Source: Verticillium longisporum (lineage: Eukaryota > Ascomycota > Sordariomycetes > Glomerellales > Plectosphaerellaceae). Taken from it: a stretch of DNA of 64,000 bases. The stretch covers positions 558,001 through 622,000 of the forward strand of contig JAETXT010000003.1 in the NCBI GenBank assembly GCA_019188255.1. Direction: 5' to 3'. Numbering within the stretch: position 1 is the first letter of the stretch; each line of letters begins with the position of its first letter. A program made the position numbers and the translations under genes. Of the stretch, positions 49,064-58,597 are shown piece after piece. The notes under the pieces were generated by a model. It saw only the letters and a list, made by a program, of their open reading frames with translations, was not told the DNA's origin and searched no databases.

Positions 49064-50190
49064 TTGATCTGTAGAAGCTTGCGTTCAGATACTGGGGCAG
49101 TCAGGTCGGAGAGCTCGAGGCTCGGCTTGGCAAGGGAGGGGTATGGCTTGTCGGTCTTGTCGCAAATGGGCTGGGGGGGTCGAGGGCCCGAGGTGAGACG
49201 GCGTCTAGAAGGGACGTATAATTATCGGGACTGGGGCGTCCTGGAGCTGAAGAGTTGCGCGGGAGGGTGGGAAGTTGCGTCGGCGTTGGGATTTCTCCGG
49301 GGATCCTTCGTGGAGATGACTGGTGTGGTGGTGTTTGCTGGAGTAGCTCAACGCGGCGCCGAGTGACGGATGTCGTATTGGAGGTTACAGCAAGATGATG
49401 GGAATGAACCAAAAGTGTGGAGCAAAGCAAGATGGGACGGGAAGTTCGATAGTGCAGATCCAGAAGATGTTGTGAGATGGTGTCGCTCGTGACTGTTGGA
49501 TGCCTTGGCGTGAGTCGCAACCGTGGCCTTTCAGGAACGGAGCGCCAGTGGCGAGGGCAAAGGAGTGAAAGGTCCCGTCCGGCGCGCTAGGATACAAGAG
49601 GGAATGAAAAAAAGACGAGATGGGGAAATGGAGGAGTATCAGAACGTAGCGTCGATAGCCATGACAAGTGAATCCCGAGCAGCGAAATGATTCCAATACC
49701 CACGACCAGAAATGGGCGAAAGGTGGCAAGTCTCCTGGGCGATGGATGGGAAAAGGAACGTGGAAGAAGCTTTTGCGCTGTGAAGTCGAGCGAAAAGCTG
49801 CCCGCACTTGGCCAGCCTCCCCAGGCACCTACCCAGGCACCTACCCAGGCACCTACCCAGGCACCTACCCAGGTATAAGGTACCTAGGTAGGTATAGGCA
49901 TGGGTATAGGCATAGGGGTAGGTACAGGTACAGCGCTGCGGGGCCAACGTGCGCCAATGCAGACCCCTGGAGCGATGCCCCTTTGGGCGCGCCCTTTGCC
50001 CTTTCCCGTCTATCGATAAGATGGGGGGCACATCGCGTTTCTGGGGAAGGTCGACAAGCATCACGCAAGCTTCGGTTCAAACATCCGAGACGACGCGTCG
50101 TCATTGTTCATCGCCATCCCCCCATCCTCTAGCTCCCCCTCTTCTTCCGCCATCCTTCGTCAACTTGTTTTCAGAGTCGTGCCATTCCTC
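49064..50190. other. Divergent promoter region, acetyl-CoA transporter / CENP-O
   Basis: 1.13 kb between two start codons. It holds a 12-bp tandem repeat followed by a run of GGTA-type motifs at 49874-49925. No gene is recognised; minus-strand frames across the repeat encode only the repeat. Confidence 0.6.
49821..49873. repeat. 12-bp tandem repeat plus GGTA-rich tract
   Basis: 4.4 perfect copies of CCAGGCACCTAC, directly followed (to about 49925) by TACCTAGGTAGGTATAGG and related GGTA words. This looks like local expansion of the dispersed intergenic motif. Confidence 0.9.
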
Positions 50191-51137
50191 ATGGCCGCAC
50201 CGTCCGAAGATGAGACCAGCAAAGGTCTGGAGGCTGAAATCAACACACTTCGAGAGCAAGGTAAGCCGCACGTCTTCATCACCGCTCCAATCACGCCATC
50301 AGCCCGACTGACGGACGTCTCTTCCCAGTCGCGTCATTGAAAAAACAGGTCAAAACTCAAGCAACAAATCTCGTCATCTCCGATACAATTCGTCAACTGC
50401 TCCACGATGGCAGCAACAAAACCCCCTTCGTCCTGCGTGAGAAGCTGCTAGCGCGCTCCGATGCCCAAGCTGCCCACGACCAGCAATCGCTCTACCGTAT
50501 GGGCGCCGCCGTGACGACCTTTAGGATGCGCGACCCGGACCCCAACGCCGTAGACGACGGCAAGGTCCTTGGTCTTCGCTTCGAGATCATGTCCAAAGCG
50601 CGTTTTCTGCGCCCCTACTACGTCCTCCTCCGCCGCCCATATCCCGACTCTCGACACCTGCGCGTCCACAGACACACCATCCCGCCGTGCATCCCCCTGA
50701 GTGGCCTCGCGGCGCGCCATCTTCCTGCCCCGGGCCCCGCCGACGCCGACGCCCCAACGACACAGGACCTGTTGCGCTTCGCCCGCACCCTGCGCCGCGA
50801 GATCGTCAGGTACCACAACCGCGCCGCCGTCATCGGCGATCTCGGCAGAGCTGCCGCCGCCCGTCTCGACAGCGCCTCGGTGACCCCCGAAGCCGACCGA
50901 AGCACGGCCCTCGTCGATGTCCGTGCCGCTGACGCCCAAGCGAAGCAGGCCGAGCTCGCCTGGGCCGACGGCCGCACCGGTCGCCTCGTCATGGACGACG
51001 ACGGCCAGCTTGAGAAGCTGGTCGTGTTCCGCGACGAGACGCGCGACAGGGAGACGACGCGCGCTTTGAGGGGAGACAGCCGACGTGTCGAGGATATTGC
51101 AAAGCGCATGAATGACGGGATCCACGAGCCGGCTTGA
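50191..51137 (+). CDS. MCM21: Kinetochore protein CENP-O / Mcm21 (COMA complex)
   Basis: Inner-kinetochore subunit that pairs with CENP-P/Ctf19. Exons are 50191-50260 and 50329-51137 with a 68 nt intron (GTAAGC..TCCCAG), 292 residues, intact. An N-terminal coiled coil (LEAEINTLREQ-VASLKKQV) is split by the intron, which supports the join. The CENP-O core is clear: TTFRMRDPDPNAVDDGKVLGLRFEIM, FLRPYYVLLRRP and LRVHRHTIPPCIPLSGLAARHL. A helical stretch rich in Ala and Arg follows (LLRFARTLRREIVRYHNRAAVIGDL), and the C-terminal part is charged. Length and block order match fungal Mcm21/CENP-O proteins. Start ATG at 50191 follows an in-frame stop-rich leader. It is divergent from the acetyl-CoA transporter; no functional link is expected. 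Confidence 0.92.
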
Positions 51138-52467
51138 TGGAGAAGAGGAGCGAAAGGAAACGATGCTGCATTGATTCAACGCAGAAAATCACGTCACATG
51201 CGACGACGGCTAAGGCTGACTCGGCAACCACTACGCCCGAGACGGCGACAACGGCGGAGGAGAGCCCGCCCGCCTTCATGTTCGGAGCCATGACTCGACT
51301 GAATGCGAAACATCGGACGACTCTGCGACGACAGCTCGTAGTGAATACAGGGCTTTCACTGCAATACCGGCGTCGAGACGAGAGCCGGATGCCGGATGCT
51401 TGTCCAGCGCGCGCCCCTACCGGTGGTGACTGGGTTCTTGCCGGGTTGGTGGGACGGTTGACTTCGGATTGGACGCTCATGACAAGTCTGCGTCACCTGG
51501 CCAGCGGATTGGGACCAACGATCAAGCTCTGCAGCCTGGCGAACGGCCATCAGAATCTTGTGTGGAAAGGTGGATGGATGGCTTGAGCTTGCACAGGCGA
51601 GACAGACTGGCCATGTGCTGTTCGATGGCAGTCGGAAAACCCCTTGTTGCATCACCAGCGTGCAGGACTACTTCAACACACACACACATACACAACTTTT
51701 TACTTCCGATGGATCTATACATCCGGTGTTTGTCCCTTTCTATGTGCGGCGTGTCACCGCGACCCAAATCCTGTCTCGGCACCGGAAAGTGGGCGTGAGC
51801 AAGACCAGGGGAAGTTGTGCTTCCCAGCTTGAACAGGAAAGCACGAGGATGGGTTTCATCAGCTACGATGGGGACCAAACGACAACTCCATAGACTCCCC
51901 GCCTCTTGGTATGACAGGTTTAATCTCAAGTCAGACACTTTGTGTAGGACACGAAATTTACCCTGATGATCAACACTCTCGAATCGCCGCGTCCGCGTGC
52001 CAATCGAGTCACGCCGTATCACGACAGAGCCAGGGCCGCGGGTCCGGCGGGGCCATTGTCACGTTCGCACAAGGTATCACGGAGCGAAACAAGACGGAGC
52101 AAAGCGTACAGGGTAACACCCACATGTGTGTGTATTCATACAGATATTCCCAGAATGGGTTTCGTTACATTAAATCCCATTTCGCTTTTGACGGGCACCC
52201 GCGTCGCTCTATCGCAGACCTGGGCTTTGTCTCAGGTGGTCATCTCATCTCATGTCGTCTCATCGCATGACAGTAGCGCGCGCCGCCTCACCGGCCCGGC
52301 TCTCAATGCATAGGCAGAACCAAAAACAAGTAAAGTGTTGCAGGGAGCGAAGGACTGGATAGCAGGTTTCCCTCAACCTTTCGGAAGAAAGAAAAAGTGA
52401 CAGCCCTGAAAACGGCCTTGTTTCTTTACGAAGAAGATCAGGGGACTGCAGGCTACGCGATCCCCAT
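51138..52467. other. Convergent intergenic region, CENP-O / Pro-rich GPI protein
   Basis: 1.33 kb containing both 3' UTRs and a short (CA)n tract at about 51676-51687. No gene recognised. Confidence 0.6.
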
Positions 52468-53369
52468 TTAGAGGAAGGCAGCAGCAATAGCGGCTGCGAG
52501 CACGGCACCACCGACGCGAACGTTGGCAGCGGCAGCCGTGGGCACGGGCTCGAGACCCTCGGTGGCAGAGGGGATGGGACGCGTGACGGTGCCAATGGAC
52601 GTGGGAGGGGGAACGGGGACGGGGATGGGCTCCGACTCGACGGGGGGCTCCTCGACCGGGGCGCTGGGAGCGGGCGGCTCCTCGTAGCCGGGCTGGGTCT
52701 CGACAGGGGGCTCCTCAACGGGGGGCTCAGGCTCGTGAACCGGCTGGGTCTCGACGGGAGGCTCGGGCTCGTGGACGGGCTGCGTCTCAACGGGAGGCTC
52801 GGGCGCCGGGACGGGGGATGTCTCGACGGGAGGCTCAGGCTCGTGAACAGGCTGGGTCTCGACGGGGGCCCGGGCGTGGGGACGGGCTGCGTCACGACAG
52901 GGGGCTCAGGGTACGGCTGCTCAGGCTCCTCGGGCTTCTCGGGCGTGGGCTCGGGAGCGACGGGCACCGGGCAGATGGTGGTGGTCTGGGTGATGGTGAC
53001 GGTGGTGTACTGGGTCTGGCCGCCGCCGCCGTAGCAGTCCTTGTCACCACAGTCGATGACGGTCGAGATGTGGGTGGCAGTGATGGTGCTGGTGGTCCAC
53101 TTGTAGTCATCCTCGTGGTGGTCCTTGCCGGGGTGGACCCAGTGCCAACCATCATCGTCCTTCTTGTCGCAGTCGCCGATCACGACGTCGAGGTGAGGAG
53201 GGTGGTAGTTGGGGAGGTAGCCAGCGGGGGGAGCGGAGCCGGGGCCACCCTCCTTGCCACCGTCATCCTTAGGGCCCTTGATGCCGTCAGGGAACTTCCA
53301 CTCTCCGTGCCAGGTAGCCTGAGCGGTGGCGGCGAGGCCGGCGGCAGCGATGGTGGAGGAGAAACGCAT
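52468..53369 (-). CDS. Pro-rich, repeat-containing GPI-type cell-surface protein (one-base deletion near 52866)
   Basis: Single exon; 301 codons after correction. Signal peptide MRFSSTIAAAGLAATAQA, then a Gly/Asp/His-rich segment with WHGEWKFPDGIKG and DDGWHWVHPGKDHH. A Thr-rich zone with four cysteines comes next (DCGDKDCYGGGGQTQYTTVT, TTTICPVPV). A long Pro/Glu tract follows, with several copies of a roughly 12-residue unit reading PPVETQPVHEPE (about 52640-52890). The end is a Thr/Pro spacer, a likely omega site in AANVRVGG and the hydrophobic tail AVLAAAIAAAFL, a typical GPI signal. The repeat tract changes frame at the G-run 52864-52868 (minus-strand C-run), which is one base short. The downstream frame gives both the repeats and the GPI signal, so the true stop is TAA at 52470-52468, not the later one in the unshifted frame. 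Probably a cell-wall protein; no enzymatic function is indicated. Confidence 0.82.
52640..52890. repeat. Coding tandem repeat (PPVETQPVHEPE-type units)
   Basis: Degenerate repeats of about 36 bp within the GPI-type protein gene, visible on the plus strand as recurring GACGGGAGGCTC and GGGCTCGTGAAC words. Such coding repeats often vary in number among isolates. Confidence 0.8.
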
Positions 53370-54003
53370 CTTGATGTGTGTGTTTGTGTTTGGCGTTTGG
53401 TGTGGTTGGTGGTATTAGTGAGAGGTTAGGGATGAGGATGTATTATATGTCCAACGAGTGACAACAAGAGCGAATGAATTGGGTATCAAAGACACTGAAG
53501 AGAGGAAGAAAGGGAACGAGCTCTGAGAAGCGGCTGGGAGGTGTCCTTTTTCAGTGATTCTTGCTCTCGGCATATGTGATGAAAAGGGGAGAGGGGGGAG
53601 GACGGCATGAGGTTGTGGGCTGAGCGATGGTGGGTTGGGAAACAGGGAATGACCCTCACAGCCAGTCACGACTTTCCGCAGCATGTTGCCGGGATGCTGG
53701 TCCGTCGATCACCACAGACAGCGTATATGCATGTTTCTTCGCGGACCAGCCGCAGCTTGCAGCCCGTAGCCCGGACACCAAGCAGTACGACAAGGAAGCA
53801 GGCAGCGTGATGGCTGCATTGGTGTAAGCCAGGCAGGCCCATTGGCGGGATACAACAGGTTGCCCAGGTGTCGAGGACCAGGGCCAGGGGTGCGAAGGCG
53901 AAGAGACGAGCACGACGGCCTTCACTGCGGCTGCGTCACGGTGGGTAGCATGGCGCCTTGGAGGGCTGCTGGGGAAGAGGGGGCCAGACTTGGTGGGCTG
54001 CTT

Positions 54004-54066
54004 GGATGGATGTCGCGCTGGGCGGGATGGATGTCGCGCTGGGCTGGATGGATGTTGCGCTGAGCC
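54004..54066. repeat. 21-bp minisatellite, 3 copies
   Basis: Three copies of GGATGGATGTCGCGCTGGGC plus one base, the third with small changes. Confidence 0.9.
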
Positions 54067-54529
54067 AGAGGGACGGGTGAGTCGATCGCGTCCAGTCGCA
54101 TGGCTGTGGACGCGCCGCTGGCACACCTGTAGATCAGCGGGGAGAGAGGCCCCCCTTGCTCGCATCGCCGAACCAGATGCCCCGGATCGCCTCTTGCGCG
54201 ATCTTGGCTGCTATCCGGACCTGGCAGGTTCTTGGCCCGCCCTCGCCGACCTGCCCAATCCGTCCTTGGGGTGCTGGTACCTGCGTTGTGACGCAAGAGT
54301 GGCGTCGTCCGAAAGGTTCTCTGAAACACAGGGGCTCCCCGCGGGTGAACATCTTAATATCGAGTCGCTCCGCGATGCTACCCATCAATCAAGGAAATCG
54401 ACCGGTTTAGCGCTGCATCTGGACTGCGGGGGGAGGGTAAAGCCATGGTGATGGTCGGGAAAAGTGAGGTGTTGACAGGCTAGGCTGTGGGTTTGGTCGG
54501 CCGCGCCATCGTGCATGTTCTCATGTTGG

Positions 54530-54584
54530 CCGCGTCTTGCCCAGTTTGCCGCGTCTTGCCCAGTTTGCCGCGTCTTGCCTAGGG
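54530..54584. repeat. 19-bp minisatellite, about 2.7 copies
   Basis: Tandem copies of CCGCGTCTTGCCCAGTTTG starting at 54530, 54549 and 54568, the last truncated. Confidence 0.9.
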
Positions 54585-55789
54585 CAAGAAAAGGAATGAG
54601 GAGCGCGGGCCTCTTGAGCAGGGAGGGGGTGCATCGCATGACGGCCATCACGGCTGTGCGCGGAAGGTGCGACGACAGGAAAAAAGAACAGCGAGACTGG
54701 TGTTGAGCACTGCCCAACAAACGGAGGCCGAAGGCACCACACCACCAGGTCACCCGTGGCATTGGGTGGGATTGTCCAGAAAATCCCCTTTCATGCGCGC
54801 GGCGATGTAACCTGGGTCAGCGTGTCGGCAGGACAGTGGATGCGATTTGCTCTCCAAATCGAAATCGACATCGAAAATCAGACGTCGTCCTTGGCCAGAT
54901 GTGTTGCGCGTACATGGTCTTGGGAGGGCAAAAATGATGACACTCGGTGATGACACCCGGGTCCAAGGGGCGAGGGAGATCAACATGTCCAGATTTAGTC
55001 CAACTCTGGACCGAAACTTTGTGCGGGAAGAGACTTGGCATAATGTAAGCTTGCGGATCGCTCGATGATCTCGTCCCATGCTTGTGTCTTTTCGGAGACG
55101 AGCTGCCCCATCTGTTGAGAAAGTCACGCGCCCAGAACCATCATACCATGTTGACGTTGCCAGATGATGTCGCGGCCTAGCAGAACCCGTCCCTCCGTCC
55201 GAAACCCCAGCACACTCACCCACTTCTTGGCAAAGCAAGCTAGACCGACAAGACAGATGCCGTCTCGTTTTCTTGACACCACAACACCTACCACTTGGCG
55301 GCGGCAAATGAGATGAACATAGCCGGCCAATACGATAAGCCCTTCACGTTCGGGGCGTCTGTGAGCGCGGCTGGAGGCTGAGTGCAAGCGAGCTTGATCT
55401 TCATGCCAACATCCTCTGCATTGGTTCTGACGCCATGGGATATTGAGAATGAGGCGTTGTCATACGACCAGAAGAAAGTACGACTGGACTCTTAGAGACA
55501 CGACCCAGAAGTGACATGCGAGTAGCCGCCTCACAATCTGGCGTTGGGAGTGGCCAGGAAGGTTCAGACGCCGTTGTGTCACCGGCCGCACGCATATCGT
55601 CGTGTGCCACAATCCGAGGGGCTGGCTGGCTATCTCCCCTGGACTGGAAAAATGGAGACACTGGCTGGCCATCCAGGACGTAAGAGGCTGCCAGAGAAGC
55701 TCCGGTTACACAGCCGGGCTTCTGTTGTGATTGGATTTGGCGACAGTGCCATGGGGCACACACCCGTTGCAGAAGCTCCCCAGCTTTGT

Positions 55790-56554
55790 TCACCAGTCAA
55801 GGGGCTTCCTCGTCTGCTGGGGTCCCGCGTTGGCAGCAGCTCTGTCCTGTGCGGCCAGACGCTCCTCCTCGCCGACATCCGCAAAGACGGCGCGGTCGAT
55901 GCCCCATCTCGCGACTGCAGCCTCAACGACCTCGGTCCACTTGACGATCAGCGGGTGCGCGTCAGCGACGTCAGCAAACAGAATGTCGTCCTCTCCTGCC
56001 CGGTCCTTCTCCTGGGCTCCGTCGGCTCTCTTCCTCGCCGCCACCTCGTAGTTCCACGTGCCGTCCGTGTTCCAGTAGTCGGGCCCGAAAAGCTTCTCAA
56101 CCTGGAGCTCGTCCCGCGCCTCCTTTACACTGCGGGCAGCCGCCTCCGCCAAGCTGGCGTCGTCGTGACCCGCGAGCGCGTGTGCGATGCCCTCGAGCAG
56201 ACCGATGATCTGGCCGGCCTGGGACCCGATGGCGGCGCCCAGGCTGTAGCCCTCGTCAAAGCCGGCCTGGATGCTGTGGGCCTTGGCCGCCGTGACGCCC
56301 TCGCGGTAGCCGGCGGTCGTGTGCTCGGCCTGCAGGCGGGGCATGTCCGATGGGTGATGAGCGGCCGCTGCAGATGACGAGTGAGCGTCACGCGTCTGCG
56401 TCGTGGGGGATGCCGGCGCGGAGCCCCAGACGTCGTCAAAGGTGTCGCCCTCGCCTGCGCCCTCGTCGCCTTGGTCTGTGATGTGGATGTGCTGAGGCAT
56501 GTCGTTGACGAACGGCTCCATGTCAGTGAGGTTGTCGATGGGCTGAATGTGCAT
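55790..56554 (-). CDS. YAE1: Yae1, adaptor for cytosolic Fe-S insertion into Rli1/ABCE1
   Basis: With Lto1, Yae1 recruits the CIA targeting complex to the ribosome-recycling factor Rli1. Single exon of 254 residues; I chose the ATG at 56554 (MHIQPIDNLTDMEPF). The central region carries the deca-GX3 repeat that defines the family: GYREGVTAAKAHSIQAGFDEGYSLGAAIGSQAGQIIGLLEG, with Gly every fourth residue (about 95-135). The acidic N-terminal part has DTFDDVWGSAP, similar to the DDVWG start of fungal Yae1 proteins. The C-terminal half is helical and charged. An intron in the 5' leader is possible, since CATCAG directly precedes the A of AATG. No break is seen. The gene sits 0.5 kb from the stop of the upstream MFS gene, which is on the same strand. 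Confidence 0.85.
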   Translation of the reverse strand: MHIQPIDNLTDMEPFVNDMPQHIHITDQGDEGAGEGDTFDDVWGSAPASPTTQTRDAHSSSAAAAHHPSDMPRLQAEHTTAGYREGVTAAKAHSIQAGFDEGYSLGAAIGSQAGQIIGLLEGIAHALAGHDDASLAEAAARSVKEARDELQVEKLFGPDYWNTDGTWNYEVAARKRADGAQEKDRAGEDDILFADVADAHPLIVKWTEVVEAAVARWGIDRAVFADVGEEERLAAQDRAAANAGPQQTRKPLDW

Positions 56555-57049
56555 TCTGATGGCTGGCAAGGCGACCGTTTTCCACCTGTATGAGAAAAAG
56601 TAGCTTCAAGACGACAACAAGGTTTAACGCAAACAGACAGACACTGCCGCACGTCGTCGATGAGGGGTCGAAAGAAGGCTCGAGTGAAGTGGGTTTCGAC
56701 TCACGGTTTTCGCCCCGTCTGCCGCCCGCCGCTTCCGTCAGTGGATTGACCGTTCGCTCAGGGTAGTCCCACACCGTTTTCATGACCCGTTTGACACGGT
56801 CAGCCCGCACCGTCATCACGACCCCTATCTTAGGGCTACATGATCCAGCCTGAAGACAGAACAGAGTCAGTCTATGGTGAAGTTTGTCTTCCGTATATGC
56901 ATCTTTTGCTTTTCGCGAGCCGTCTCTCCTGGTTCTTTCCATGTAAATATACAGTGTCCACAGTTTATGCTCATCATCATGCGACAGACATCGACGCTTG
57001 CTGCTCCTCCTTCGTAAACAACACGAGCTGCCCAGAAATCCTTCCTCCT
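56555..57049. other. Intergenic region, YAE1 promoter / MFS 3' end
   Basis: 495 bp between two genes on the minus strand. It must hold the YAE1 promoter and the MFS 3' UTR. No other feature is seen. Confidence 0.6.
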
Positions 57050-58597
57050 CTACAGCTCCTTCTTCTCCTTCGCAACCTTGGCCTTGACCGACCCCGGCGG
57101 CGTCTTCAGGCCGGAAAACACAGCCACAGCAACGACAGTGATGCCGGCAGCGCCCATGCCGTAAGCCACCTCGCGGCCGGCCCACCAGTACACGCTCGTG
57201 AAGAGAATGGGGCCGAGCCCGCGGCCCAGCTGGCCCCAGCTGCGCAGAATGCCCAGCTTGCCGCCGCGCTCGCCCTCGCCGGCCTCGAAGCTGCTGAGCG
57301 CGTTGAGGCCCGTGACGACCGTCGCCGATGTCATGGCGAGGCAGGTCGCGGCGGCGTAGAGGCCGGCCGTCGTTGTCGTGCGGCCGAGGAGGACAAACGC
57401 CGTCAGGCACGCGACGACGCCGAGCCGGACGGAGACGAGCGGCGGCAGGCGTCGCGTGACGCCGCCCTGCAGCAGCGAGGCAACGAGGCCGACGAAGCCC
57501 AGGAGGCGGCCGTTCTTGGCCGAGCCGTAGCCGAAGAGGTCGTACGTCATGAAGGACAGCGACGACTCCATGCCCGAGAAGAAGAGTAGAAAAACAAAGT
57601 GCACGGCGTTGAGGAGAAAATGCGAGTTTGTCCTCTGCGCCGGCGTCGTCTTCGTCGTCTGGCCCTTGGTGCTGGCGTTAACCTGCACTTCGTCGCTCAT
57701 CTTCTTCTTGTCGTCGCCTGCCGTCTTGCCAAGCCCGGTAAGTGCAGGAAGGGTTTCGGGCAGGCAGAAGTAGAGGTAGACCGTCTCGGTGACGATGAGT
57801 GCGAGGCTCACGCCGGCGGCGGTGGCAAAGGGGTTTTCGCGGACGGTGGAGATGGTGCTGAGCCATGCGCCGAGGCCGGGCCCAAAGGTGAAGGCGATGC
57901 TGAAGCACGCGCCGATAAGCGCCATGGTCGAGCCTCGAGAGGCGTCATCCGAAATGTCGGTCGCCATGGCCGTCGCGAGCTGGACGTTGCCCTCGGACAG
58001 GCCACCGACGACGCGCGAGGCGACGAACGTGCGAAAGTCAACCGCGCACACCCAGAGGAGGACAGAAACAATATTGCCCATCATGGACGCGAGCAGGGCG
58101 GTCCGGCGACCATGACGGTCGGAGAGGTGCCCAATGATGGGAGATGCGACGGCTTGCAAGAGTCTAAGAAATAGAGAGTGATGATTAGCTGTTGGTCACT
58201 ACGTGCTGATGGCGGGGTAGGAGGAGGAGGAGAGCGGTCGTACGAGAAGAGGCTGCCCAGGGCGCCGCCAAGAAGGACAATGTCGTAGCGAGAGTCGATA
58301 GGGCGCGAGAAGGACGCCTTGTATTTGTTCAAGTAGGTAATGACATTCTGTAGGAGCGTCTGTGAGTTCCCGGATATGGTGGAAGGCGCCTCGCGATCGC
58401 GGTAGAACTCGAGCAGTTTCGGAAACAGTGGCAGGATGAAGGTGAAGGAGATCTAGACACATGGTCAGCCACATTGCTTGCCCACGCGGCGCCACGTTGT
58501 GTCCCACGAGACATACCAGATCGAGAAGAAGCGACACGGCAATGACCTTGAGGACCCTCTTGCGCGTGGCCGGGTCTATGGGCGAAGATGAAGCCAT
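57050..58597 (-). CDS. MFS transporter of the TetA/MFSD10 type
   Basis: Three exons: 58597-58517, 58452-58244 and 58163-57050; introns of 64 nt (GTATGT..GTCTAG) and 80 nt (GTACGA..TCTTAG). Intact, 467 residues. TM1 spans the first intron (AVSLLLDL-ISFTFILPLFPKLL), which confirms the join. The second intron joins GALGSLFS to LLQAVASPIIGHLSDRHGRR, restoring the MFS motif A (GxxSDRxGRR) at the TM2-TM3 loop. About twelve membrane helices are visible, with a basic central loop (about 235-265). FLLLFFSGMESSLSFMTYDLFGY resembles the start of the second half in MFSD10/TETRAN and yeast YCR023C-like proteins. The last residues are Lys-rich. The substrate is unknown; relatives are broad organic-anion or drug exporters. 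Confidence 0.88.

Larger units (their letters stand above)
53370..55789. other. Intergenic region with two short tandem repeats
   Basis: 2.4 kb between the GPI-type protein gene and the YAE1 stop. It contains two minisatellites (54004-54066 and 54530-54584). Long frames on both strands overlap and show no family resemblance. No gene is supported. Confidence 0.6.

Noticed and set aside
49639..50064. Minus-strand frame encoding a Leu-Gly-Arg-Cys repeat
   Set aside because: It only translates the 12-bp tandem repeat and flanking spacer; no start context or family support.
49821..54584. CRISPR-like array from the tandem repeats
   Set aside because: Repeats are directly adjacent with no spacers, and the genome is eukaryotic.
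55544..56377. 277-codon plus-strand frame over YAE1
   Set aside because: The minus strand carries the deca-GX3 Yae1 repeat; this frame is its complement.
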